NCBI GenBank assembly: GCA_910586775.1
Contig: CAJUJN010000027.1
Span: 31,471-52,954, forward strand
From: an uncultured Acetatifactor sp.
Lineage (GTDB): Bacteria; Bacillota; Clostridia; Lachnospirales; Lachnospiraceae
Direction of reading: 5' to 3'
DNA: 21,484 bases
Part shown: positions 1-9,565 of the stretch, piece by piece
How positions within the stretch are numbered: the first letter of the stretch is position 1
Layout of the letters: the number at the start of each line of letters is the position of its first letter
The notes under the pieces: generated by a model
The model's database searches: none
The model's input: only the letters and a program-made list of their open reading frames with translations
Told to the model about the DNA's origin: nothing
Translations under genes and position numbers: made by a program

Positions 1-264
1 GCTCTTCCGTCGTTCCCGGTTCTTCCGTCGTTCCTGGCTCCTCTGTCGTTCCTGGCTCTTCTGTCGGGCCGGGTTCCTCTGTCGTTCCGGGTTCCTCTGT
101 CGGGCCGGGTTCCTCCGTTGCTCCGGGTTCCTCTGTCGTTCCGGGTTCCTCCGTTGCTCCGGGTTCCTCTGTCGGGCCAGGTTCCTCCGTTGCTCCGGGT
201 TCTTCTGTCGGACTCGGCTCCTGCGTCGGCGCCGGTTCCTCTGTCGTTCCAGGCTCTTCCGTAT
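1..264 (-). repeat. 18-bp tandem repeats encoding a TEEPGx proline/threonine/glutamate linker
   Basis: The DNA consists of imperfect 18-bp units that read, on the minus strand, as TEEPGT, TEEPGA and TEEPGP hexapeptides, with diverged units (APTQEP, SPTEEP) at the start of the array. Such acidic Pro/Thr linkers commonly separate extracellular modules from a wall anchor in Gram-positive bacteria. The array continues past the window edge, so its copy number is unknown. Confidence 0.9.
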
Positions 265-3200
265 ATTTCTCCGCAGCTACTGCAATCTGCAGTTCTGTCG
301 TTGTCCCGGACAACTCACCCCTATTTAACTTTACTGTAAACACATAGCTTCCGTCAGTTCCCTCCGGATTGTCAGCCGTTCCGGCAACAGCTTCCTCGAA
401 TGTATCCCCGGAAATCTCCGCAGCAACTCCGTCAAGCTCCAGCTCACCTATCACATTCAGAACTGCCTGCTTCGCGTCTGCTGCCGTTCCAGCTTCCTTC
501 TGGGTAAGCGTCGGTGCATTGTCACCTGTGAATGCCGCTTCAATGGCTGCCTTCGCCGCATCAATGGCTATGGCATCCTCCGGATACGCTTCCGCAATAA
601 TAGTCATTGAAAGCTCCGATGTATCCGCAGCTTCCCCTTCCATGCTCAGATGAACGGTAAAGCGATAACTGCCATTGGTTCCTGCAGGACTCCCGCTGTC
701 TCCGGCAACCGCCTGCGTAAACGCGCTTTCCGCTGCATCTTTCACTTCCGCAGTCACACCGCCCAGTTCCAGGGTGCCCAGCAGTTCCTGCACCTTCTTC
801 CTGGCTGCCTCGATGGTCTCTGCTTCCTTCTGGGCTGCCGTTATGGCATCCTCTCCTTCGGCCTTGAACATCTTCTCGATCAAAGCTTTGGCATTTGTTA
901 CTTCCACTGCGCCCGGTGCATCATTGCAGTAGATCTGGAAATTGTCTATCAATCCGTTGTAATACTCTCCGCTGCCCCAGTTTGCTTTTCCGATCTGGAG
1001 GATGCCTCCTTCGGCGGTGAGAATATCTGTCAGCTGTACGCCGCTGTCCACGCTTGCCCGCTGTTCGCCGTCCACATAAATGGTGGTATTTTCCTTTGTG
1101 ACCACGACATCCACATGCTTCCAGTCAGACGGAGCGTTATTTATGCTGGGACTCCCCGGGCGACCCTGATTATTCAGGAAATAACGCTCTGCCATGAGCA
1201 ATCCTGACCTGTCGAGGATTCCCAAATACTTCTCATATCTTCCTGCCTGCGCATTTGTGTTGGGCGCGGCATAGAATGTCCATCCTGTATTGCCATTGGC
1301 TCCCCATTTATTATCGTAGGAAATGGTGATCTCTTTCATTCCCTTCAGAAGCGGCGTGCCGTCTTCCTTTGTCACATTCAGCCAGAAGCTGCTGCTGATG
1401 CTCGCCGCCTTACCGCTTCCCTCGTAGGAGTCTGCGCTGACAGCGATTCCCTGCACCACAGCTTTGGCTCCGCCGCCTGTGATCTCCTCCGTACCGGCAT
1501 CCAGATTTTCAAAGTCAAAGGATGCGATCAATTTCCCCTTCTGAATTTCAGCCGGTTGGTACGCCTTTGCAGGACTAACTGCGATCTCACTGTCCAGAAA
1601 ATCTTCGCTGCCCTCCTGTGCCTTTGCCTTCACTTTAAAAGTATAATTTCCGCTTTCCTGCATGTAAGGCCCGTAATATACCGACTGGGTACCGGTACCG
1701 TTCTTTTCAAGGTATTTTTCGGTACCATCCACCAAAACATCATCTTTGTACAGAGCCATCTCATAGCCTGTGATATTCTCTTCGGCCGGGGTACGGAAAG
1801 ATGCATTCATTCCGTTCCAGCTCAGGCTCTGCGGCTCTTCCAGCTTCACACTGTTAAAGGTAATCTCAATCACATACTCCTGTTCAATACCGTCCGCTGA
1901 TTTTGTAGTCAGGACAGCACTTCTTTTGGCCCCTTTTCCTGTCCCTGTGCCCTCAAAAGCAACAGAACTGACACCGCTTTCCAGAACGTTTCCATTTTGG
2001 CAGAGCACATTATCACCCAATAAGGTAAAGACAGGCTTCTTCCCGCTCTTCTCAAAGAATGCCTCACCCATCTCCGCTGCAAAAACATTGGTTCCTGCTT
2101 GCTGCTTAAATGTAATGCCGTCCATCTGGAATGACAGCAGCGAGTCCATTTCCACTACTTGCCCATAGATATGGAACTCCGCTATGCTCATGAAGCTGTT
2201 TGCTCCGCTTTCTCCCTTTCTGGGATTGTATAACTTAATATACCGATATGGCACATCTGCATATTCCGCTTTGATATCAATGGTCTGCAGATCATCGGTA
2301 TTTGCCGCACCATCGGATATGGTCACCCAGTTCGTACCATCGTTTGACGCATCCATACGTACACCGTTGGTTCTGGAACCAAAGCCCTGCCTGGACTGCA
2401 GCGTATAGTGATCCAACTTAAGCCCCATACCCTCTTTGAAGTCAATGACAAAGTATGCCTCCGTATTATGCTGCTTGTGACGCCATTCAATAAAGGTACC
2501 CGCGTTTCCGTCCGTAAGGCTCCGAATGTCCTGAAGGATGGCCTCCTGATCCTCTGAATATCCGCCCTGGAGATCACTATATCTGCTGAACTTCAGATAC
2601 TGTGCATACTCGATATAGTCAATTTCACCATCTTCTCTGGAAGGCACCAGCATAACCAATGCCTCCGCCGCTGCTTTCAGCCCCTCAAGCGCCTCTATCA
2701 TATCCTGCGTGTATCCGCCCGCTGCTGCTTCCTTTGCCGCTTTAAGCGCGTTTTCATACTGGCGCATACTCGGTTTGGAATAGGTTTGAGAACTGTCATA
2801 TGCCCCAACCTTCTCTATCAGCTCATCCAGGCTGCCGCAAACTACCAGATTGTGTTTTTCCACAGTCCATGTATGTCCATCATCCGCAATCAGCAATCCC
2901 CTTATCTCTCCGGGTGCGGAAATATTAAAGCTGATCTTCCCGCCTGTGCCGGAATAATCCTTATCCAGGGTAACCTTTGTCGCGACAGGGTCATTATCAA
3001 AATCAAAGGTCTCCAGAGTAACTTCATAATCCGTACCTGCCAGCAGATAGTCCGCTGAAACGCCGTCCTTTTCCATGGAGAATACAGGCTGGCTGTAAGC
3101 AAAGCTCACAATCTCAGGCGGTGTATTCTTCTGTCCCGACTCAATGTAATCAATGTCGGCAGCTCCTCCGCTGACCATCAGATATACATTGGAAGAACGG

Positions 3201-5911
3201 TTGGACACCTGGGTCAGGTCGTACTGGAAATGCGCCCACTGACCGTTGGTATTCGGTATCTCCATTTTGAACATGCCGAAATTCCTGTAGACCTCTTCCA
3301 GAGACATATTCTCATCATTTTTCATGTCACTGGTAAGGGTGAGCAGGACTTCGCTGTTCGTCCGCATCCGGAAGGATATGGCATCCTTTGACATATCCAG
3401 GCGGTAGAAGGCAATTGCACCATCCTGGAAGGATGCATATTCCGTATCGCCATCCTTTCCTGTCGTGACCGTTCCGCTCACCACCTCATAATCCTCGCCC
3501 TGTACAGGAGGGACAACGCTCTCCCTGTGGAAATAAGAGCAGATGGTGGAAATCTTCAGATCCGTATTTCCCTCATATACATAGTAGACATCACGATTTC
3601 CCTTAATCGTGGATACATCTGCCCCCTGAAGGCTGACCGTCATCTCTTTGCCGCCAGTGTAAGGGACATTATAAGTGGCAACCAGCTTCCCTGAACCGGG
3701 CGTTCCTTCATACAGCATCAGCTTCCCTGTTCCTGTCGAAATGATATTCAGCTTCAGGGCGCTGTTTCCCACATCCATATCCATAGAGTCCCAGCCAAAA
3801 CCGGAACCATTCTTCAATACCGCATAATCACCCTCCGCGGTTACATTGTCTTGAATCGGTGCATCCTTCACCAGATTGTCCTGGTACGCATAATAATTTC
3901 CAAATGCCATCCAGTCCACATTAGCCGCCAGCTTATAGACATTGTTGGAGCCCAGGTAAAGGAATGCAAAAGAATGCTTGCCGCTCAGCGGTTTCGTCAT
4001 TTTAAAGGTCTTCGTCTTATAGGTGCTCCACCAGCCAGTGGCGCCGCTCCAGCCTTCGACAACAACCTCGCCTGCATCAATTTCTTCCCTGGTCAGTTTC
4101 GTCCAGTCCGCTACCTCTACATTGTCAAGCAGCACCACTTTGAACAAAGTCCCTTCTGCGGAGTTACTGGCAGACGTAAGGATAAAGGTATCCAAATCCG
4201 TTGTACCTAAATCATAATCTTTAAACCACAAATAATCGTCCGCATAATTATTGTTGGTAACTTTCCTGGTACCTACCTCATCCGTATAATACTCCGAAGA
4301 AGGCGTATACTGATCCGCCATTCTTCCGGCATACGCACCGGTATGGCTCATGGCCTGAATACGTCCTGAACCGGCTGTATTGGTTTCATATCCGGGCTTA
4401 TCCTTCTTCTGGGGCGGTCCCTGGGCTTCCCCTGTCTTTGCCGATGCCGGTGCAATCAACAGGGATGCATTTGTAATGGCGTCACCCTCGCCGGATGTAT
4501 CATCTGCCATCGCCTGTGCCTCGGCCACATACTTATATTCCGGATTACTGCTGTCCTGGAACATATTATAATGATAATACAGGACTCCGGAACCACCCAG
4601 CCTGAACCTTCCGCCATGTGATATGGTCGTCCACCAGCCGGGGCTGTTGTCTGATCCGGATATGCCGGGACAGTCTTCATAGTTGCTGCTGTTGCCATGC
4701 GCAATAGGATACCACTTCACCTCATAACCCAGATTGTATTTATAGTAATAGTTGGCTCCTTTCAAAAGCCTGTCATCAAGGAATTCAAAAAGATCTGTTC
4801 CTCCTGTGTTCACAATCTGCCCGTTCTCATTTATCTTTGTTCCCTGTACATAAGCAGTCTGGGCTATACCGCAGGTAATACTCAGTCCCGCCAGTGCATG
4901 GGGCTGGTCACGTCCCATCTCCGCCCATTGAATCTGCTGCTCATTTTCGGGCACATTAACCAGCTTCAGCTCCCCGTTGTCCAGCGCGTCCAGATCCACT
5001 GTAACATCCGTCAGACGCGCCTGCCACTTAATGGAGGCATCCGCAAAATGGAATGCCGCCTTACTGTTCACTGTGGCACGCTCAATGACCATCTCGTACA
5101 TATCCGGATCACTCTGGAATACGGCACTTGCTATCATCGCCTGAAAGGTAAACGCTGTCTGATTCATCCACTTATCCGTACGGTCATACAGAGGATAAGC
5201 CATCTTCAACAGTTCTGTATACTTCCGCGTATCCTCCTCCGTCCAACCATTCTCATAGTTTACGGAAGGGGAAGCATACCGAAGAAGCTCCGCAGCAAAG
5301 GTAAGCTTATTCAGAACCATGCCTGCTGTAATAATGTCGGCGCTCCAGCCATATCCTCCGTCCTGCTCGGTTTTAAACTTTTCCGCATCGTAGGATTCGC
5401 TGTAGGATCTGACAATGTCCACTGCAATGTCAAAATAATCCTTATCTCCTGTCACCCACCACATCACGGACTGTACATAGGCAGCATTGGCATCCTGCCT
5501 GTCCGAATTTCCTATGTAGGAATGCGTCCGGTCCTTATTGGTATTCTCATACTCCTTACTCGCAATAGACTGTTCGCGAAATGCCTCAAATGCACTGAAC
5601 CATGGGTCATACCCCTCATGGATCATCTGACGCATCAAGTCAAAATTATCCTTTTTGGCAAAAATGCCCGGATGGGTAAAAACCACCTCCACACCCTCGC
5701 TCCCGTCTTCCGGGGAAGTATGCGTGGTTACCTTCTCCTCCGTAATCTCCGGAAGCCCGTCCCAGTTAATAATGGAATTGTCCGCCGGGTTTTCTTCCGT
5801 TGGCTGGGCATGTACTTTTACCCCCCCAGGACTCCATGAAACCGCCATCGCCACCGCCAGAATGACAGTCAGCAGGCGTCTCCATGCCGCATGAGCTTTT
5901 TTTCGCTTCAT
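1..5911 (-). CDS. Giant secreted multimodular alginate-lyase-like protein (C-terminus outside window)
   Basis: The minus frame is open from an ATG at 5911 (AGGAGG at 5919-5924, 7-nt gap) to the window edge, giving about 1970 residues without a stop. Residues 1-35 form a signal peptide (MKRKK, hydrophobic core, cleavage after VHA). Residues about 75-450 are helical, start with HPGIFAKKDN and resemble the alginate lyase (PF05426-type) fold. Next come two or three CBM6-like beta-sandwiches (about 515-925), an Ig-like segment, a FIVAR-like helical segment (about 1028-1088), an F5/8C (discoidin) module (about 1089-1249), an FN3-like segment (about 1360-1450) and a LamG-like domain (about 1455-1664). 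Two homologous modules of roughly 105 residues (about 1670-1882) and a TEEPGx linker follow. The family suggests a polysaccharide lyase; the true substrate cannot be read. A wall anchor probably lies beyond the window. Domain edges are approximate, and secretion is well supported. Confidence 0.85.
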   Translation of the reverse strand, partial: MKRKKAHAAWRRLLTVILAVAMAVSWSPGGVKVHAQPTEENPADNSIINWDGLPEITEEKVTTHTSPEDGSEGVEVVFTHPGIFAKKDNFDLMRQMIHEGYDPWFSAFEAFREQSIASKEYENTNKDRTHSYIGNSDRQDANAAYVQSVMWWVTGDKDYFDIAVDIVRSYSESYDAEKFKTEQDGGYGWSADIITAGMVLNKLTFAAELLRYASPSVNYENGWTEEDTRKYTELLKMAYPLYDRTDKWMNQTAFTFQAMIASAVFQSDPDMYEMVIERATVNSKAAFHFADASIKWQARLTDVTVDLDALDNGELKLVNVPENEQQIQWAEMGRDQPHALAGLSITCGIAQTAYVQGTKINENGQIVNTGGTDLFEFLDDRLLKGANYYYKYNLGYEVKWYPIAHGNSSNYEDCPGISGSDNSPGWWTTISHGGRFRLGGSGVLYYHYNMFQDSSNPEYKYVAEAQAMADDTSGEGDAITNASLLIAPASAKTGEAQGPPQKKDKPGYETNTAGSGRIQAMSHTGAYAGRMADQYTPSSEYYTDEVGTRKVTNNNYADDYLWFKDYDLGTTDLDTFILTSASNSAEGTLFKVVLLDNVEVADWTKLTREEIDAGEVVVEGWSGATGWWSTYKTKTFKMTKPLSGKHSFAFLYLGSNNVYKLAANVDWMAFGNYYAYQDNLVKDAPIQDNVTAEGDYAVLKNGSGFGWDSMDMDVGNSALKLNIISTGTGKLMLYEGTPGSGKLVATYNVPYTGGKEMTVSLQGADVSTIKGNRDVYYVYEGNTDLKISTICSYFHRESVVPPVQGEDYEVVSGTVTTGKDGDTEYASFQDGAIAFYRLDMSKDAISFRMRTNSEVLLTLTSDMKNDENMSLEEVYRNFGMFKMEIPNTNGQWAHFQYDLTQVSNRSSNVYLMVSGGAADIDYIESGQKNTPPEIVSFAYSQPVFSMEKDGVSADYLLAGTDYEVTLETFDFDNDPVATKVTLDKDYSGTGGKISFNISAPGEIRGLLIADDGHTWTVEKHNLVVCGSLDELIEKVGAYDSSQTYSKPSMRQYENALKAAKEAAAGGYTQDMIEALEGLKAAAEALVMLVPSREDGEIDYIEYAQYLKFSRYSDLQGGYSEDQEAILQDIRSLTDGNAGTFIEWRHKQHNTEAYFVIDFKEGMGLKLDHYTLQSRQGFGSRTNGVRMDASNDGTNWVTISDGAANTDDLQTIDIKAEYADVPYRYIKLYNPRKGESGANSFMSIAEFHIYGQVVEMDSLLSFQMDGITFKQQAGTNVFAAEMGEAFFEKSGKKPVFTLLGDNVLCQNGNVLESGVSSVAFEGTGTGKGAKRSAVLTTKSADGIEQEYVIEITFNSVKLEEPQSLSWNGMNASFRTPAEENITGYEMALYKDDVLVDGTEKYLEKNGTGTQSVYYGPYMQESGNYTFKVKAKAQEGSEDFLDSEIAVSPAKAYQPAEIQKGKLIASFDFENLDAGTEEITGGGAKAVVQGIAVSADSYEGSGKAASISSSFWLNVTKEDGTPLLKGMKEITISYDNKWGANGNTGWTFYAAPNTNAQAGRYEKYLGILDRSGLLMAERYFLNNQGRPGSPSINNAPSDWKHVDVVVTKENTTIYVDGEQRASVDSGVQLTDILTAEGGILQIGKANWGSGEYYNGLIDNFQIYCNDAPGAVEVTNAKALIEKMFKAEGEDAITAAQKEAETIEAARKKVQELLGTLELGGVTAEVKDAAESAFTQAVAGDSGSPAGTNGSYRFTVHLSMEGEAADTSELSMTIIAEAYPEDAIAIDAAKAAIEAAFTGDNAPTLTQKEAGTAADAKQAVLNVIGELELDGVAAEISGDTFEEAVAGTADNPEGTDGSYVFTVKLNRGELSGTTTELQIAVAAEKYTEEPGTTEEPAPTQEPSPTEEPGATEEPGPTEEPGATEEPGTTEEPGATEEPGPTEEPGTTEEPGPTEEPGTTEEPGTTEEPGTTEE

Positions 5912-5978
5912 TTTCCTACCTCCTTTTCTTCCGGATGTCCCTTCCTCTTCTGCAGCACCCGAAAATCTTGTCATTTTG

Positions 5979-6039
5979 ATTATCCCATATCGCCCTGGCC
6001 GGAAAAAGAATAATAATGCTTGAAAACGGGTAATTTTTT
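5979..6039 (-). promoter_or_regulatory. Putative promoter and upstream box for the lyase-like gene
   Basis: On the minus strand GATAAT (5979-5984) fits a -10 hexamer, but no good -35 lies 17 bp upstream (TTTTTC). A 12-bp box, AAAAAATTACCC, lies at 6028-6039 with 43 bp between it and the -10. The same 12-mer lies at exactly the same distance from the -10 of the GH43-GH51 operon. The weak -35 plus a conserved upstream box fits an activator-dependent promoter. Confidence 0.5.
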
Positions 6040-6050
6040 ATCAAAAAACG

Positions 6051-6090
6051 AAAAATCCCCCTCCGAAACCGTTCCCGGCTCCGGAAGGGG
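6051..6090 (-). terminator. Rho-independent terminator after the GH51 gene
   Basis: Read on the minus strand, CCCCTTCCG pairs with CGGAGGGG apart from one bulged base, with an inner CCG/CGG stem around GGAA. GATTTTTCG and a further T-run follow directly. It starts about 77 bp after the GH51 stop and separates that operon from the downstream lyase gene. Confidence 0.8.
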
Positions 6091-6166
6091 CGTTCCCAAC
6101 GCAAAGCATCCTCCCCTCCATACAAGGGATGTCCGCTTCCATCCATATATTTCGTCTATTCCCGTC

Positions 6167-8536
6167 TCAGACCATAAATTTCAAAACCTTCAGCTCACAG
6201 GCCCCCATCATGCAGAGATATTCCTGCTGTCCCTGCCCGTCAGAGCCCTCTAAAACAACTTCCCTTTCCGTCGGGGCCACCTTCTCCGGCTCTTCAAAGC
6301 TGTTCTCCCATTCCAACTCACAGCCGGAGATGGAGATTTCCCGCACCTTCCGGTACTTTCCTTCCATCGCCACCCTGACGGCCGCTCCTTCCTTCTTCAG
6401 GTTGGCCAGCTTCACGATCAGGCTGCCATCCTCATCCACCGTCGCCGACTGGTAAATATCCTCCGGCTGCACGCTGCGGAAATCATGTTCCACCACATTC
6501 CCGTCTATGGTCACCCTGACATGGTTTCCGGTTACCTTTATCTCGCAGTCATAAGCCCTGTCCTTCTCCAGAATCACCTGCATCATCCCTACGCCGCAGG
6601 TAAATCCGCCTGCAACGCCGTGCAGCGTCGCCGTGCGTTCCCATCCGTCCATGATCAGCCGCAGACAGTTGTCCTCATCCTGCATTGCAAAGTCCAGGTG
6701 CAGGGCCCTGGAACCCTCCAGTGTCTGAAGCGTCGCCCCGGACTCCCTGCAATACCGGAAGGAAATGGTGTAATTTTCCCATGGAATGTCAGGCAGCTCT
6801 TTCCCGTTTTCCTCCGTGATCCGGAAATCCTCCACCTTCCGCGTCTCGCCGGTGTCCCCGTTTTGTATCGCCATGTCGGTGATCAGGGCCCGGGCATGGT
6901 ACCCGTACATCCTGGCCCTCCCTTTCAGCACAGGCGCAAGGGCCTCTGCCGGGCTGCAGTCCGTCCTGGAAGCAACCAGCTTCTCCCCCTGATAATTCAT
7001 GAACAGCTTCTGTACATAGTAGCTGGGCGTTCCGTATACCCGGTGATTGTCGTGATGCAGCAATGTAGTCTTCCAATTGGTATAAGCCACATTGTCAAGC
7101 AAAGGCGCATAACAGGCCAGGCCTACGCCTTCCCCTTTCTCCATTCCGATCATAAAAGCCGACTCCGCCAGCGCGTTCCACCAGCTCATGCCGTGGGAGG
7201 CATACTCTCCCAGAAACGCCTTCGCCTTCGTCTTACATTTGTCATACCTGTCCGTATTCGCCACAAACCACTCCGGGCACTGATAGAAATGTTCGTCCGC
7301 AAAGGCAGTATCCGTCCTCCCGGCCTGTTCCCAGCCCTTATCAAACTCGCTTCCGGCGGCGCATGGCCCTGCGGAGTTGATCAGCTTTATCTCGGGACAG
7401 ACAGCCTTTACCCCCTGCAGGATCGCTTCGTAGCGCTCATAATATTCATCTCCCACTTCCTCGTTTCCCACCGCCAGATATTCCAGGTGAAAGCTCTCCG
7501 GATGCCCCATTGCCGCCCGAATGGCGCCCCATTTTGTAGTCACATCCCCGTTGGCAAATTCGATCAGGTCTGTGGCCTCGCGGATCCATTCCTCCATATC
7601 GTCCACAGGGGCCATGCGCAGGAAATGAGGGTCGAATCCTGCAGAGATCACAGGAAGCGGCTTTGCCCCGATGTCCTCGCAGAACTGAAAATATTCATAA
7701 TATCCCAGTCCCAGCGTCTGGTTATAATTCCAGGAATTCCGGCGCGCGGGCCTGTCCCACACATCTCCCAGCGTGCTTTTCCACCGGTACATGGCATTCC
7801 TGTCCCTCTCCTCCAGGGAGCCGATATGAGTCAGGCAGCCTCCCGGAAATCTCAGGAAACGGGGCTTCATGTCTTCCAGCATCCCGGCGATATCGGCGCG
7901 CAGGCCGTTCTCCCGTCCTTTGTAGGTATCCGCCGGAAACAGGGATATCACATCGAATTCCACCGTCATAACCTGACGCATCAGGATAACCAGTCTGGCC
8001 GCGGCATCCGTCCCGTCGGATTTTATCCTGCATTCCTTCTTTTTCCAGCCTCCCGCTTCCAGTTCCATGTCAGCCCGGCCATAGCACACGGTTCCCTCCG
8101 CATTTTCCAGCCTCACCTCAAAGGCGCCCGCCTGCCCGCCCCGTATCCGGCACCAGGATGTAAAGCGGTATTCCTTTCCCTGTTCCACAGGAATTCCCGT
8201 ATTGTAGCCCTCGTTGCGGATGCCCGCCCCTTCTCCCGGCGCCAGGACTTCCAGTACCAGGTAGTGGGGATTCCTCACATTCCTGGGATCCCATTGCTCG
8301 ATATGGGCCTGCAGGAAGCTGTTTCCCCGCTGTACCTCCTCCCAGGCGGTCATATGGCAGTAGGTTTTGTTGTCGATGGGATCGAATTCAAAGGCGCGGT
8401 TCCGCACCATTTCCCCGTACAGCCCGCCGTCCGCCGCATGGTTTATATCTTCGAAAAAAATGCCGAACAGGTCCTGCTGTTCCTTGATCTGTGTCCCTTC
8501 TGATATCGTAATATTGATATTTTTGATATTTTCCAT
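6167..8536 (-). CDS. GH51 alpha-L-arabinofuranosidase, cytoplasmic
   Basis: The 789-residue product should release terminal alpha-L-arabinofuranosyl residues from arabinan, arabinoxylan or arabinogalactan oligosaccharides. The N-terminus has the GH51 hallmark FGIFFEDINHAADGGLYGE (residues 24-42). A CBM4-like sandwich appears to be inserted at about 85-200, ahead of FLRFPGGC (227-234). The acid/base is expected at Glu359 (AVGNEE) and the nucleophile at Glu444 (FLGEYASH), with ADEHFY at 413-418. A C-terminal beta domain completes the usual GH51 plan. There is no signal peptide. AAGGAG lies 9 nt before the ATG. The gene follows the GH43-like gene by 36 bp, so the two are probably co-transcribed. 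Specificity within the family cannot be read from sequence. Confidence 0.93.
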   Translation of the reverse strand: MENIKNINITISEGTQIKEQQDLFGIFFEDINHAADGGLYGEMVRNRAFEFDPIDNKTYCHMTAWEEVQRGNSFLQAHIEQWDPRNVRNPHYLVLEVLAPGEGAGIRNEGYNTGIPVEQGKEYRFTSWCRIRGGQAGAFEVRLENAEGTVCYGRADMELEAGGWKKKECRIKSDGTDAAARLVILMRQVMTVEFDVISLFPADTYKGRENGLRADIAGMLEDMKPRFLRFPGGCLTHIGSLEERDRNAMYRWKSTLGDVWDRPARRNSWNYNQTLGLGYYEYFQFCEDIGAKPLPVISAGFDPHFLRMAPVDDMEEWIREATDLIEFANGDVTTKWGAIRAAMGHPESFHLEYLAVGNEEVGDEYYERYEAILQGVKAVCPEIKLINSAGPCAAGSEFDKGWEQAGRTDTAFADEHFYQCPEWFVANTDRYDKCKTKAKAFLGEYASHGMSWWNALAESAFMIGMEKGEGVGLACYAPLLDNVAYTNWKTTLLHHDNHRVYGTPSYYVQKLFMNYQGEKLVASRTDCSPAEALAPVLKGRARMYGYHARALITDMAIQNGDTGETRKVEDFRITEENGKELPDIPWENYTISFRYCRESGATLQTLEGSRALHLDFAMQDEDNCLRLIMDGWERTATLHGVAGGFTCGVGMMQVILEKDRAYDCEIKVTGNHVRVTIDGNVVEHDFRSVQPEDIYQSATVDEDGSLIVKLANLKKEGAAVRVAMEGKYRKVREISISGCELEWENSFEEPEKVAPTEREVVLEGSDGQGQQEYLCMMGACELKVLKFMV

Positions 8537-8572
8537 AATGATGCACTCCTTTTCCTCAAACTAATACACGCT

Positions 8573-9517
8573 TCATCTCTGGGAAGGAAGCTTGCGGAAC
8601 GCTTTTAAGCGGGCATATTCATCCTCCGTAATCTGCAGCACAGTCCCGTGCTTGAAGCCGTAAGGAAAGGAAAATTCCCCGTCCGCCCGGACAAATTTTC
8701 CGCTTTCCAGGCTGTCTGCCAGAAAGGGAACATACCCCTGTCCCTCTTCCCCGCAGCCATAATAGTCGAGCATAAGGCACCACTTGCCTCCTGCCGTCCG
8801 AAAAGCCGTAGGCGCCTCATACTTCCCTTCCTCCAGGCATTCCATACTCCGGTCGAATTCTTCAATTCTTTCGTATTTTCCCAACGGAGAATCGGATTTC
8901 AGCAATACAATCCTGGCAGGATTTTTTTCGGATTTCAAAAACATGTAATACGCCCCGTCCTCCTCATATATGGCGGAATCAATCACCCCCGCCTCTCCTG
9001 CGTACAGCAGCCCCGGCCTGCCGAACTCCGCAAAATCCCTTGTCCGGGAATAAAAAATGCCTTTATCCCCGAACCCATTCCTTCTGTGGGAGGAAGACCA
9101 GTGCACAATGTAATCCTGCTCCTGCCTGTCATACAGGATATCCGGCGCCCACAGACAGCCGAAATCCTCGTCCCCCAGTTTCACCATCTGCTGTTCCGTC
9201 CAGTGAACCAGATCCTCCGATTTCCACATGACCAGATACTTGCTTCCGTACCAGGCAATATTCTCCCATTTATTGTTGTACTGCCCCGGCATCCCGTAAG
9301 CCAGGCTAAGGTCCGTGGCCAGAATGACAAAGTTTCCCTCTCCTGTCCTGGTGATCGTAAAATCCCGCACCCCTTTGTCCCCAAAATAGCTCCACAGGAC
9401 AGGCTGCCCTTCATTGACGCTTTCCCAGTGAAAACCGTCCCTGCTGATGCCGAAATACACCTGCTCCCCGTCCGGCGTCCTCTTCTCTCTGAAATGCACA
9501 AATAAATATGCTCCCAT
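8573..9517 (-). CDS. GH43-like five-bladed beta-propeller glycosidase
   Basis: The 314-residue product matches a single-domain GH43 propeller. Likely catalytic residues are Asp52 (GVRDF, base), Asp180 (VIDSAIY, pKa modulator) and Glu234 (KYEAP, acid); WAPD at 123-126 is a typical conserved blade motif. GH43 enzymes act on arabinosides, xylosides or galactosides. Pairing with a GH51 arabinofuranosidase suggests an alpha-L-arabinosidase or arabinanase role, but this is inferred from context. There is no signal peptide, so it should act inside the cell. AAGGAG lies 9 nt before the ATG. It is the first gene of the two-gene operon, about 50 bp downstream of its promoter. Repeated blade motifs such as SEDLVHW (100-106) support the fold. 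Confidence 0.85.
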   Translation of the reverse strand: MGAYLFVHFREKRTPDGEQVYFGISRDGFHWESVNEGQPVLWSYFGDKGVRDFTITRTGEGNFVILATDLSLAYGMPGQYNNKWENIAWYGSKYLVMWKSEDLVHWTEQQMVKLGDEDFGCLWAPDILYDRQEQDYIVHWSSSHRRNGFGDKGIFYSRTRDFAEFGRPGLLYAGEAGVIDSAIYEEDGAYYMFLKSEKNPARIVLLKSDSPLGKYERIEEFDRSMECLEEGKYEAPTAFRTAGGKWCLMLDYYGCGEEGQGYVPFLADSLESGKFVRADGEFSFPYGFKHGTVLQITEDEYARLKAFRKLPSQR

Positions 9518-9565
9518 ATATTGTGTCTCCTTCTGTCGTATTATTTTGCTTTTTCCTGCATTGTC

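Noticed and set aside
4697..5839. Plus-strand open frame of 380 codons opposite the lyase-like gene
   Set aside because: The minus-strand frame is continuous with signal peptide and domains; the plus frame shows no recognisable protein.
6485..8503. Long plus-strand open frame of 672 codons
   Set aside because: It is antisense to the GH51 gene, whose motifs and ribosome site are clear; no family resemblance on the plus strand.
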